From Thermorudis peleae (GTDB lineage: Bacteria > Chloroflexota > Chloroflexia > Thermomicrobiales > Thermomicrobiaceae), in NCBI RefSeq assembly GCF_000744775.1, contig NZ_JQMP01000003.1, forward strand, positions 558,001 to 622,000: a stretch of DNA of 64,000 nucleotides, given 5' to 3'. The notes below the pieces were generated by a model. It was not told the origin of the DNA. It did no database searches and saw only the letters and a list, made by a program, of their open reading frames with translations. Numbering within the stretch: position 1 is the first letter of the stretch; every line of letters begins with the position of its first letter. The position numbers and the translations under genes were made by a program. Positions 33,920-42,486 of this stretch are shown here, piece after piece.

Positions 33920-35069
33920 AATGTACCTCCGCAACGTTGGAGAAGTTCTTGTACAAGCTTTCGGCAACGATCTTGTGTAGGTCTTCTAACTTCTCTATCT
34001 TCACTAATCCGATATCACTGTACAATTGAGATTTAAATAATGTAACGACACCGATGAGTTGCCTTTTAACAGTTTGCGTTACTGAAAAGCAGAGGGGTGA
34101 AGGTCTTCTAACTTTCGCTACGGGTGTAGCTTTTAGCGGGGCACCCAGTACGATACGATCATGCAACTCAAAGGCTTCACGCGTATCGAGTAGAAATTGC
34201 TGAAAGCATCGCAACGCAACCTTCCATGGTTGGTCTTCCTTGGCAGTAGCTGGTGATACCATACCTGATGAACTGGTGGAGCGCTCGCCATTAAATGAAA
34301 CCAGCCAGATGAAGCAGTAAGACGGATGGAGAATTTCCCAGCGGGGCAAACTAGTGGAAAACTCGGCGCTAACCCCGAATTTAGCCCGAATTTCTGAGAG
34401 GTTTTGCCCGACCTGTTGAGCGGCTGAATTTAGCTCAGGAAGGAGGTGAAGAGGAAGCTTGTTGATTGACATTGGGCGATAGCCAACGCTCCCATCAGGT
34501 AATCTCGTGGGACGAAATTCAACCCCGATGCTTCCTGCAGCACGCCTGCTTCGCGCTCCTAGACCCCCAAGGTGGATCAGTAGCCACGTAGCAATCAGAG
34601 CTTTTTGCCACGCAGTTCCGCTTATATCGCGGGGTACCCCAAAGCGTTCTGCTAGCTCGAGAGTAAATGTTGAACCTGGGGCGAAATACATCCTTGATAG
34701 CTGGGATTTGCCAGATTGTTGCATGCCGAATAATAAATATTTCATCTCAACTAGTGAAGTATCAAACCTCTCGATCTTGGTGGACCGGCCTGCAACCCGC
34801 ACGACGATCTTGGAGGCACCGGCTTTGCTCTCACCCCCAGCTTCGCCGAATGTCTCAGCCTCGACCCGGCGGATCTTGGCAAGTGCCGCATCGTCCGTCC
34901 CGTAGCAGCCGCCGAGGAGCGCGCGTAGCCAGAAGCGCAACGCCCCGCGTACGGCCGTTGCCCGGAGTTCTGGCTGGCCGCGTGGGTCGGCACCACCGAG
35001 AAAGAGTGGTGTAAGGGTCTCCAGTGGAAAGAGGATACGGTGTGGCGTCGCTACCGTCTGTTCGCTCAT
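33912..35069 (-). CDS. cmr1: Type III-B RAMP protein Cmr1
   Basis: About 385 aa, first gene of the operon, starting at ATG 35069 behind GAGGTGGGAATC. The N-terminal RAMP has LETLTPLFLGGAD and the hallmark RATAVRGALRFWLRALLGG. The C-terminal two-thirds are unrecognised beyond Cmr1-like helices and are much more AT-rich than the neighbours, with codon use unlike the rest of the window. The frame is intact. The change suggests a recombined or recently acquired segment. Cmr1 caps the top of the complex. Confidence 0.9.
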   Translation of the reverse strand: MSEQTVATPHRILFPLETLTPLFLGGADPRGQPELRATAVRGALRFWLRALLGGCYGTDDAALAKIRRVEAETFGEAGGESKAGASKIVVRVAGRSTKIERFDTSLVEMKYLLFGMQQSGKSQLSRMYFAPGSTFTLELAERFGVPRDISGTAWQKALIATWLLIHLGGLGARSRRAAGSIGVEFRPTRLPDGSVGYRPMSINKLPLHLLPELNSAAQQVGQNLSEIRAKFGVSAEFSTSLPRWEILHPSYCFIWLVSFNGERSTSSSGMVSPATAKEDQPWKVALRCFQQFLLDTREAFELHDRIVLGAPLKATPVAKVRRPSPLCFSVTQTVKRQLIGVVTLFKSQLYSDIGLVKIEKLEDLHKIVAESLYKNFSNVAEVHYA

Positions 35070-35168
35070 GATTCCCACCTCTTCTTCGAGTGCTCTGACG
35101 AGCCGTGCCTGGCAGTCCAGCCTGTCTGTGCGTTGCCGCAGCAAAGTCAGCCCGGATACGCCGGCAGC

Positions 35169-35996
35169 CTAGGGCAGACCGAGGGCATCGCGAGCTTGCT
35201 CGATCGTGACTGCGAAGTTCACTCCCTGGATCGTGACTCCTGCACGCTCACGCACACCCCACGCCGCAATCCCGACGACCTCGCCGCGTTCGTTCAGCAC
35301 AGGCCCGCCACTGTTCCCCGGGTTCATTGCGGCATCGGTTTGCAAACAGGCTACCCCGTCGATGACCCGTCGGCCCGACAGCACCCCACGCGTTACCGTT
35401 GGGTCGCCGAGTAAGTCAGCGCCTAACGCATAGCCCACCACGTAGAGTGGGTCACCTGGCTCTAACACGGCAGCGCTGCCCAGGGGAAGTGGCCGCAACC
35501 CGCCCGTATCGTTCGCCTCAAGCAGTGCCACATCGGCATGCTCGTTGACTCGCAACACATGTGCCGGATGTTCCTGCCCGTCTGGCGTGATCACGCGCAC
35601 TTGGGGAGCGTCAGCAATGACGTGCGCGGCCGTCAGGATCCGTGTCGTGGTTCCCTGCTGCTGCCAGGCAAAGCCAGTACCTTGCCCGTTCGGAGTCCGC
35701 ACCTGTACGACGCCAGCTAGTGCGGATCGGGCTGGGTTCGTCGAGTTGCTCAGCGCTGTGGGCGTCATCCCAGCCGTTGGCGTAGTACCGGGCGTGGATG
35801 CTTTCGGCGTGGGGTTTGGGCTCGTCTGCGTGCCAACCGGTGTCGCTAACGGTGTCACAGTGAGTTGGACACGTGGATCGAGCGTCGGTGGGGCTGGGGC
35901 TGGTCCCCAGGCGCGGCTGAGCAGCAGCCCGCCGGCGACCAGCCCGCCGACAATAATCACGAGTGCTACGGTGAGTCCTGCCGTTACCAAGCGCAT
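35169..35996 (-). CDS. Membrane-anchored trypsin-like serine protease
   Basis: A 275-aa protein. Residues 7-26 are a membrane anchor or signal, followed by a Pro/Thr-rich stalk (31-88). The S1 domain carries a full triad: H125 (LTAAHVI), D155 (NEHADVALLE) and S229 (PGNSGGPV). There is no PDZ domain, unlike DegP. It is probably an extracytoplasmic quality-control or signalling protease. Start at ATG 35996 behind GGAGG. It lies 13 bp after the zinc-ribbon gene and may be co-transcribed. Confidence 0.9.
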   Translation of the reverse strand: MRLVTAGLTVALVIIVGGLVAGGLLLSRAWGPAPAPPTLDPRVQLTVTPLATPVGTQTSPNPTPKASTPGTTPTAGMTPTALSNSTNPARSALAGVVQVRTPNGQGTGFAWQQQGTTTRILTAAHVIADAPQVRVITPDGQEHPAHVLRVNEHADVALLEANDTGGLRPLPLGSAAVLEPGDPLYVVGYALGADLLGDPTVTRGVLSGRRVIDGVACLQTDAAMNPGNSGGPVLNERGEVVGIAAWGVRERAGVTIQGVNFAVTIEQARDALGLP

Positions 35997-36009
35997 AGTG
36001 CCTCCGGAC

Positions 36010-36996
36010 TTAGCTGGGAAGCTGGTTCAGCAGTGCATTCCGCTGGGCGAAAAGTTCACGTAACCGCTGGATACTGGCGTTTGCCCGGCTCGATGCCTGC
36101 TGGTAGGCAACGGCGCTGCCGTAGCGGTAGGCGTCTTGCATGTCGATGAACGCCTCGACCAGGTTTCCAAATTCCTTGTGAATCTCGTTGTCCAGTACGA
36201 CAACCTTGGCCAGCACCGTGCCCGCTTGCTCAGCTGTAGCTGCTCGCGACTGCTGGCGTGAGGCTTCCTGCTGGGCCTGCTGGAGCTGGCGGTTACGGTC
36301 GTCGAGCGACTGTTGTAGGCTCGACACTTTGGTCTGCAATTCAGCGTTGCTGCTGCGCAAGGCCGCTGCTTCCCCGGCCAGCTTGTCGCGCTCCTGCGTC
36401 ACCTGGTCGCGTTCTTGCGTGAGGCGGTCACGTTGGTTGGTGAGCTGCCGCACTTGGTCTTGTAAGCCAATATTCGCATCCGTGAGGCTCTGCACCTGTC
36501 CCTGAAGCGTACTGATCGTCGTGTTGCGCTGCCGGATCTGGGTCGTTGCATAGGCTGCGCCTATCCCGAGTGCCAGCAGGAGTACAGTGGTGAGCACACC
36601 CAACAGCGCGGCCACGATGCCCCAGGTGCGCCGTGGAGGCGCTGCGAGCAGCGGTTCACTGGCTGCCCAGGCAGGTTGCGCTGCCGGAACGGATGCTGGC
36701 ACCACCGCTTCGAGCGGCCGTGTCTGCTCAGGTGGAGGTGGTGGCGACGCGGTTGTGTTGCTAGAGGTGGCGGCGCGCTCCATTGGTTCCGGGGCCACGT
36801 GTGGTGTGTCAACCGGCTGTCCTGCTGGTGCCGCATCTGCGAGATGAGCTGGCGTTGCAGCCGGTGTCGTCGCTGCGATGGGTGTGCCCGACCCGTCTCC
36901 GGTTGCAGGAGCCGCCGCTGGGTGCAAGGCCGTGCCACAGTGGGGGCAGAAGCGAGCTTCATCGCTCACTGGTGCCTGACAGTGTGCGCAGTGCAT
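36010..36996 (-). CDS. Zinc-ribbon membrane protein with coiled coil
   Basis: A 328-aa protein. The N-terminus is a double CxxC zinc ribbon (C3, C6 and C17, C20 in HCAHCQAP and FCPHCGTA). A Pro/Ala/Thr-rich linker covers 25-120. One transmembrane helix lies near 127-150. Residues about 155-255 form a long coiled coil with heptads rich in Gln, Leu and Asp. The C-terminal 70 residues are helical. The topology would place the zinc ribbon in the cytoplasm and the coil outside. No specific function is known. It may work with the protease next door. Confidence 0.8.
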   Translation of the reverse strand: MHCAHCQAPVSDEARFCPHCGTALHPAAAPATGDGSGTPIAATTPAATPAHLADAAPAGQPVDTPHVAPEPMERAATSSNTTASPPPPPEQTRPLEAVVPASVPAAQPAWAASEPLLAAPPRRTWGIVAALLGVLTTVLLLALGIGAAYATTQIRQRNTTISTLQGQVQSLTDANIGLQDQVRQLTNQRDRLTQERDQVTQERDKLAGEAAALRSSNAELQTKVSSLQQSLDDRNRQLQQAQQEASRQQSRAATAEQAGTVLAKVVVLDNEIHKEFGNLVEAFIDMQDAYRYGSAVAYQQASSRANASIQRLRELFAQRNALLNQLPS

Positions 36997-37033
36997 AGGG
37001 CAACGCGTCCTTTCCGTCGTGTGCCGTGCAGTC

Positions 37034-37058
37034 GCTACTACTTGTGCTAGTACTTGTG
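37034..37058. repeat. Short tandem repeat
   Basis: A tandem copy of ACTTGTGCTAG sits between the 3' end of the secreted module gene and the start of the zinc-ribbon gene. No function is apparent. Confidence 0.4.
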
Positions 37059-38366
37059 CTAGCTGCCGAGACTTTGTAGCACTTGCATCGCAGCAGCGAA
37101 CTCGGCTGCGGCCGTTCTGAGAAAGCCAGGATCGCCGGTGTCAAGGAATGCTCGGAGCGCGCGAGCCCCGTTATCGAGGTGGTCGGTCAGCAGTGTCAGC
37201 CGACTATGGAGGGTTCCGAGGCTCGGTGGCGGTGTAATAGAGCGGAACGTTTCAGCGATATCCTGGATGTACTGGAGCCGGCTTGTTGTGTCGTCGTACC
37301 AGTGCTGGCTCCCCAGGTTCGGCGTCTGCAGAAGCGGCTGCAGCGAGTCGAAGATCGTGGACAGTTGAAGGATCGTTGGTACGACGGCGTCAAGGTAGCT
37401 GAGTTCAGAATCGCGTGCTCCACTGTAACCTTGCGTGTCTTGCCAGCCGTAGCTGTAGCGGCCGAGGCCGAGTTGCTCGTAACGCCAGGTGTAATAGTGC
37501 TGGCCGACGTTGCCCGCTTCGACACGCCAGCCGGGTGGGTTATCTGGCGTGTAGGTCAGGACCCGCCGTTCAAAGACTTGCACTAGCACCCGTTTCGGCA
37601 CTCCACCGACTAATACCGTTGTCCAGTAGGCTTCAGTCAACGGCAGTCCGGTCGCGTAGAAAGGATTGGAGAAGAGTGGCCCCTGCTGGAACTGTCCGTC
37701 CCAGTAAATCGTTCCCGTGCTGTTCATGAAGTCCCAGAAGACCGATGCCACAGTGTGGTTTGTCTCGCGCACGTAGTAGGCTGCAGTGACGTTATATCGC
37801 GCGAGCGCTTGATCAGCGCCGACATTGCCGGCCCGGTCAACCGTTTGGATAATCACCCAGCCAGTTGGAACTGGGCTGAAGCCCATGAGACGGTTGAAGG
37901 TCGCATAGGTTGGCCCATTCGGATCGTTGGCGTCGCCCGCGACGTTGACCTGAGCTGGGCTGAAGTCGAGAAACCGGTTGTCACCAACTTGTACCTTGCC
38001 GGTAATCAGTTCCTTAGCCAGCAGCCCATTCGTAACATACCAGGGGTTTACTGGGTCAGCCCCTTGATCGGTAATTTCCATGCGCGTTTTGTCGAAATAT
38101 TGCACCAGGCGATAGTTGTAGCTCTGGTTATGGATTGATCCCTCGGCATACGGTTCAAAGATGACGTGGGTGTTGGCTTGCGGACCCCACATCCACGTCC
38201 GGTTTGCCCGCCCAGCAGCGACTGGTCGGTCGGTTCGATTCCAGGTGCGCTGAAAAGCGGCATTGAGACCACCGCTTGCTGCTGCCTGTGTTGGTGCGCT
38301 TGGCAAAGCAACAAGAAAGCTGAGCAACAACAGGCTGACAAGTGACCAACGGACACGCCGTGTCAT
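37059..38366 (-). CDS. Secreted protein, Chloroflexi-type YFDK module
   Basis: About 435 aa, starting at ATG 38366 behind GGGAGGGG. Signal peptide: MTRRVRWSLVSLLLLSFLVAL to a PTQA-A cleavage site. Residues about 35-310 are a module shared with the protein at 62205-63995: W-x-W-G-P, RLVQYFDKTRMEI, PWYVTNGLLAKEL, GKVQVGDNRFLD, FWDFMN, VQVFERRVLTYTP and GNVGQHYYTWRY occur in the same order. A C-terminal helical region of about 110 residues (LDAVVPTILQLSTIFDSLQPLL, TLLTDHLDNGARALRAFL) is unique to this copy. The module is Trp/Tyr-rich and looks like a cell-surface domain. Function unknown. Confidence 0.8.
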   Translation of the reverse strand: MTRRVRWSLVSLLLLSFLVALPSAPTQAAASGGLNAAFQRTWNRTDRPVAAGRANRTWMWGPQANTHVIFEPYAEGSIHNQSYNYRLVQYFDKTRMEITDQGADPVNPWYVTNGLLAKELITGKVQVGDNRFLDFSPAQVNVAGDANDPNGPTYATFNRLMGFSPVPTGWVIIQTVDRAGNVGADQALARYNVTAAYYVRETNHTVASVFWDFMNSTGTIYWDGQFQQGPLFSNPFYATGLPLTEAYWTTVLVGGVPKRVLVQVFERRVLTYTPDNPPGWRVEAGNVGQHYYTWRYEQLGLGRYSYGWQDTQGYSGARDSELSYLDAVVPTILQLSTIFDSLQPLLQTPNLGSQHWYDDTTSRLQYIQDIAETFRSITPPPSLGTLHSRLTLLTDHLDNGARALRAFLDTGDPGFLRTAAAEFAAAMQVLQSLGS

Positions 38367-38660
38367 AAATCCCCTCCCTTGTTCGATCAGCCGCACACCT
38401 TCGCCGTTCTAGTACATAGCAGAGTGCGAGAACCCTGGTGTTCCTGTCCCTGGTACTGAGACACCTTGTGTGCACGACGTGCCCGTCACTCCCCTTATGA
38501 TGAATTAGGATGGTGTACTCATCGTTGGCACCTCCTTTCTGTCATCATGCTGACTACATTCCATTCTCGTGCGATACTCGCTATGAACCGTGCAGGAGCA
38601 CGGCGGCCAAAAACACTATCGGATACGGTATTGGTCGGAGTGTAACGGAAAGGTAAATCC
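38367..38660. other. 294-bp divergent gap with a short SD-led reading frame
   Basis: Lies between the secreted protein and the M20 peptidase genes, which are transcribed apart. On the reverse strand a strong GGAGGTGCC site (38535-38527) stands 4 nt before ATG 38522, but the frame stops after five codons (TAA) and then stays open to about 38411. No other gene is evident. Confidence 0.3.
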
Positions 38661-40031
38661 ATGACAAGCGCTGCGGAAGTGTACCTCCAGGAGCATGAAG
38701 AGGAGTTGCTACGTGCCTACTTTGACTTGCTCCGTATCCCCAGCGTCAGCGCACTACCACAACATCAGGACGACGTGCGGCGCGCGGCGGAGTGGGTTGC
38801 GGAGCGCTTGCGGCACATTGGGGTACCCCACGTCGAGCTCTTGCCGACAGAGCGTAATCCTGTTGTCTATGGCGAGTGGTTGGTCGATCCTGCCAAGCCT
38901 ACTGCATTGCTCTATGGCCATTATGACGTCCAACCGCCCGATCCACTCGACCTCTGGGAGACGCCACCGTTTGAACCGACGGTACGCAATGGACGGGTTT
39001 ATGCCCGTGGGGCATCCGATGATAAGGGGAATCTCTTCGCTGCACTCTGTGGGGTTGAGGCGCTTGTGCGCACCCAGGGGAAGCCGCCCATCAACCTGAA
39101 GTTCTTCTTCGAGGGCGAAGAGGAGATTGGCAGTCCTAGTCTTGCTCCGGTAATTGAGGCACATCGCCAGAAGCTCGCCTGTGATTTTGTCATTTCAGCC
39201 GACGGTGGCATGTATGACTATGATCTGCCGTCAGTGACGCTCTCCTCAAAGGGGCTTTGCGCCTGCGAAGTGGTGCTACGCACTGCTGCCACTGACCTGC
39301 ATTCTGGCCAATATGGTGCAGCGGTTCCGAATGCTGTGCAGTCGCTCGTACAACTGGCAGCGACGTTTCATACCCCAGAAGGCAAGGTGGCGATTGCGGG
39401 CTTCTACGATAAGGTGCGCGAGTTGACGCCCGAAGAGCGTGCGGAGATCGCGGCCGTGCCGTTCAACGAGCAACAATTGCTTGAGCGCGTTGGTGCCAAG
39501 GCTCTTTGGGGGGAGCCGGGATATAGTCCGCTCGAGCGGATGTGGGCGCGCCCCACACTTGACTTGAACGGCATTTGGGGCGGGTTCCAGGGTGAAGGCG
39601 TAAAGACTGTAACGCCTTGCGAGGCACACGTAAAGATTACCTGTCGCTTGGTGCCTGACCAGGATCCAGAGGAGATCCTCGACCTTATCGAGCGCCATGT
39701 CACTACGCATTGCCCACCCTGGGCGGAAGTCTCTGTCAAGCGCTTCCCGGGCTCAGCTCGGCCCTTTGCCGTGCGGCGCGATCACCCGGCGTTGCTCACG
39801 GCGAAGCAGGTACTCCGCGAGCTCTATGGGAAAGAGCCGCTTGCTGAGCGTACAGGTGGCACAGTTCCGGTTGCTGAGCTGTTCCAGCGTCTACTCGGTG
39901 CCGATATGATCTTTTTCGCGTGGGGTATGCCAGATAACCGGGTACATGCGCCCAACGAATCCTATCGCCTTGAGGATTTTCGGATGATGGCCCGCGCCTA
40001 TACACGCTACCTTGAGGCGTTGGCTCGCTAG
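38661..40031 (+). CDS. M20 family dipeptidase
   Basis: A 456-aa zinc peptidase of the CNDP/PepV-like type. Metal and catalytic residues are in place: His in LYGHYDVQP, the bridging Asp in RGASDDKGN, the catalytic Glu pair in FEGEEEIGSP, Asp in ISADGGM and the final His in VHAPNESYR. The inserted dimerisation domain spans about 215-345. It hydrolyses dipeptides or similar amides. The start has GGAAAGG. It is followed at once by the fumarase beta gene. Close to the MurNAc salvage operon, it could help degrade wall peptides, but that is speculation. Confidence 0.93.
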   Translation: MTSAAEVYLQEHEEELLRAYFDLLRIPSVSALPQHQDDVRRAAEWVAERLRHIGVPHVELLPTERNPVVYGEWLVDPAKPTALLYGHYDVQPPDPLDLWETPPFEPTVRNGRVYARGASDDKGNLFAALCGVEALVRTQGKPPINLKFFFEGEEEIGSPSLAPVIEAHRQKLACDFVISADGGMYDYDLPSVTLSSKGLCACEVVLRTAATDLHSGQYGAAVPNAVQSLVQLAATFHTPEGKVAIAGFYDKVRELTPEERAEIAAVPFNEQQLLERVGAKALWGEPGYSPLERMWARPTLDLNGIWGGFQGEGVKTVTPCEAHVKITCRLVPDQDPEEILDLIERHVTTHCPPWAEVSVKRFPGSARPFAVRRDHPALLTAKQVLRELYGKEPLAERTGGTVPVAELFQRLLGADMIFFAWGMPDNRVHAPNESYRLEDFRMMARAYTRYLEALAR

Positions 40032-40052
40032 ATGCTGAGTGAGGCAGCGGCG

Positions 40053-40622
40053 ATGTCGGTACCACGCCGAATCACCGCGCCGTTCGATGAGGAGACAGTG
40101 AAGTCGTTGCGTGCAGGTGACGAGGTGCGAATCAGTGGGGTTCTCCTCACTGCACGCGATGCTGCTCACCGCCGACTCGCCGCTGCCCTCCACGCTGGCC
40201 AGCCGCTGCCGGTTGATCTGCGCGGCCAGGTCATCTACTACACCGGGCCTACACCTGCGCCGCCGGGCAAGATCATCGGCGCGGCTGGCCCAACAACAAG
40301 TAGCCGGATGGATCCTTTCACACCCGCTCTGTTGGCTGCGGGATTGCGCGGCATGATTGGCAAGGGCAAACGCAGCCTTGCTGTCCGTCAGGCGATCGTA
40401 CGCTATGGCGCCGTCTATTTTGCGGCACTGGGTGGGGCTGGGGCGCTCCTGGCACGCAGCATTACGGCGGTTGAGTGCCTGGCATATCCAGAGCTTGGTC
40501 CAGAAGCGATCTATCGCCTGACTGTCATCGACTTTCCGGCAGTGGTCATTAATGACTGCTATGGTGGTGATTGGTACGAGCAGGCAGCGGCTGGCTATGC
40601 CGACGAACCTGTAGTGCCGTAA
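40053..40622 (+). CDS. Fumarase / tartrate dehydratase beta subunit, orphan
   Basis: About 189 aa, matching the C-terminal (beta) domain of class I Fe-S hydro-lyases: ISGVLLTARDAAHRRL, VIYYTGPTPAPPGKIIGAAGPTTSSRMDPF, GLRGMIGKGKRS and FAALGGAGALLA. The beta subunit supplies substrate-binding residues; the Fe-S cluster lies in the alpha subunit, which is not adjacent here. It must pair with an alpha subunit encoded elsewhere or be a leftover. I start at ATG 40053 behind GAGG; ATG 40032, next to the upstream stop, is possible. Its 3' end overlaps the convergent kinase gene by 28 bp. Confidence 0.88.
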   Translation: MSVPRRITAPFDEETVKSLRAGDEVRISGVLLTARDAAHRRLAAALHAGQPLPVDLRGQVIYYTGPTPAPPGKIIGAAGPTTSSRMDPFTPALLAAGLRGMIGKGKRSLAVRQAIVRYGAVYFAALGGAGALLARSITAVECLAYPELGPEAIYRLTVIDFPAVVINDCYGGDWYEQAAAGYADEPVVP

Positions 40623-41557
40623 ACCTGCGAGTTGGTGTCACGCTCGAGGAGCGTCTGCGCTAGGCGGAGTGCCCCGACTGCTGGTTCGGTGACAATGCTG
40701 ACTGGCCCGATTGGGATTGTGATGGCCTGCACGGCCTGCTCACGCCACCACGCGTGATGGATAAATAATCCACCGCTCAAGGCCAGTGGTGGCTCAGGAA
40801 GGCTCAACCGGGCGGCGACGGCGTCAACGTGGCGGGCGAGTGCTCGTGCCTGTGTGCTGACAAGCTGGCGGGCGTCGTCATTGCCGGCTTCTGCGAGGGC
40901 GAGCACAACTGGGGCAAGCGTGGCTAAACGGTCGGGGCGTCCGCGGGCGTCTTGATAGACAGCGGTAATGAGCTGCTCTGGTGTATTCAGCCCCCACGCC
41001 TGTAATACTGCCGTCAACACGTCGGTCGCCTGTGCCCGCCCGTCGGCCGTTTGTGCGGCGAGCCGCAGCGCCTCAAGCGCGAGGGCACAGCCGCTCCCTT
41101 CGTCGCCAAAGAGATAGCCCCAGCCGCCAGTGCGTGCGAGCCGTCCGTCAGGTGCCCGCCCATAGCAGATCGAGCCGGTTCCACTCACCAATGCAATTCC
41201 CCAGCCATCTGGGCAGCCGGCTGCTAAGAGCGGGAGTGCATCGTTGACTACCACGAGCCGTTGGGCTAATCCCTGTGCCTCAAGCGCCGCTGTGACGCGT
41301 GCCTGATCGTCTGGTCGATCGACTCCGGCCAACGCAACACATGCGACGGCTACTGGCAAGGCCGTATTGTCTAACCCCGCGTTGGCGAGCGCTCGTTCGG
41401 TTGCGGTCACAATTGCAGTCACTGCGGCAGCAAGGCCAACAGTCTGATAGTTCGCCCTCCCGGCATTGCCGCGGCCCCGCACGTGACCAGTTGCGTCACC
41501 GACCAATGCAACGGTTTTGCTACCGCCTCCGTCAATCCCAAGAATGAGCTGGCTCAT
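40595..41557 (-). CDS. murK: BadF-family sugar kinase, probable MurNAc/GlcNAc kinase
   Basis: A 320-aa ASKHA-fold kinase. The phosphate motif [15 protein letters not shown] is at the N-terminus, the second motif is [13 protein letters not shown], and [13 protein letters not shown] follows; this is the arrangement of N-acetylglucosamine kinases of the BadF/BadG family. Its position behind murQ (ATGA overlap) and namZ points to MurK, which in Clostridium phosphorylates MurNAc and GlcNAc at O6. The function is inferred from context and family. Confidence 0.85.
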   Translation of the reverse strand: MSQLILGIDGGGSKTVALVGDATGHVRGRGNAGRANYQTVGLAAAVTAIVTATERALANAGLDNTALPVAVACVALAGVDRPDDQARVTAALEAQGLAQRLVVVNDALPLLAAGCPDGWGIALVSGTGSICYGRAPDGRLARTGGWGYLFGDEGSGCALALEALRLAAQTADGRAQATDVLTAVLQAWGLNTPEQLITAVYQDARGRPDRLATLAPVVLALAEAGNDDARQLVSTQARALARHVDAVAARLSLPEPPLALSGGLFIHHAWWREQAVQAITIPIGPVSIVTEPAVGALRLAQTLLERDTNSQVYGTTGSSA

Positions 41558-42471
41558 GGTGATGTCAACTCCAGGGCGCGACGAATGCGTCCACCACTCT
41601 GGGCGAGGCGCCGCCGAGCTTCAGGTGCGTCGACGCCAGCCAGTGCCATGACAATTGCGGTTTTCGCCTCACCGTTGGCTCGCTCCAAGAGCTCTCGTGC
41701 GCTGGTTTCGTCCAAACCAGTTGCCTGGGCAACGATTCTCGTCGCACGCTGCCAAAGCTTCTGGTTCGTCGGGAGTAAATCGACCATCAAGTTGCCGTAG
41801 GTCTTACCGAGCAAGATCATCGCGGTCGTACTGAGCGCGTTGAGCGTCAGTTTCTGAGCTGTGCCGGCTTTCATCCTGGTGGAGCCAGCGATGACCTCCG
41901 GGCCAACGATCACAGCGATGGTAAGATCGACGTGCTCAGCGAGTTGACTCGGATGGTTACAGGTTAACCCAGCGGTGAATGCCCCGCGCGCCCGTGCTGC
42001 ATCAACGGCACCGATCACGTATGGCGTACGGCCGCTGGCGCTGATACCCACAACGACGTCGCCTGCCGTGACCTCGCGTGCTGCAATGTCACGCGCACCT
42101 TGCTCTGCGTCGTCCTCGGCGGCCTCAACGGCCTGGGTAAGGGCGGCTGGCCCGCCCGCGATCAAGGCGCATACTTGGGCAGGATCGACACGGTAGGTCG
42201 GCGGTAATTCTGCCGCGTCGAGTGCGCCAAGTCGGCCAGATGTTCCAGCACCGACATAGATGAGACGTCCGCCACGAGCAAGTCGTGCTGCGACGATCTC
42301 GGCGAGCGCAGCAATTTTACCGGCTTGTCGCGCAACTGCCTCTGCGACACGGGCTTCTTCGTTCAAAATGGTTGTGACGATCTCCTCAGCAGGGCGCAGA
42401 TCAAGATCATGGGTGGTTGGGTTCACCGCTTCTGTTAGCATTGCCTGCATTCGCTCTGCATCAGGCGGCAT
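41554..42471 (-). CDS. murQ: N-acetylmuramic acid 6-phosphate etherase
   Basis: A 305-aa SIS-domain lyase that removes lactate from MurNAc-6-phosphate to give GlcNAc-6-phosphate. Motifs: [12 protein letters not shown] at the N-terminus, [18 protein letters not shown] (sugar-phosphate binding), the conserved Glu in [22 protein letters not shown], and [23 protein letters not shown]. Standard length. It lies between namZ (16 bp) and the kinase (four-base overlap). Confidence 0.96.
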   Translation of the reverse strand: MPPDAERMQAMLTEAVNPTTHDLDLRPAEEIVTTILNEEARVAEAVARQAGKIAALAEIVAARLARGGRLIYVGAGTSGRLGALDAAELPPTYRVDPAQVCALIAGGPAALTQAVEAAEDDAEQGARDIAAREVTAGDVVVGISASGRTPYVIGAVDAARARGAFTAGLTCNHPSQLAEHVDLTIAVIVGPEVIAGSTRMKAGTAQKLTLNALSTTAMILLGKTYGNLMVDLLPTNQKLWQRATRIVAQATGLDETSARELLERANGEAKTAIVMALAGVDAPEARRRLAQSGGRIRRALELTSP

Positions 42472-42486
42472 CGTACTCCCTTTCTA

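Noticed and set aside
27327-35069. CRISPR array near the cmr genes
   Set aside because: No regularly spaced repeats were found on either side; the short tandem repeat at 37034 is only 11 bp with two copies.
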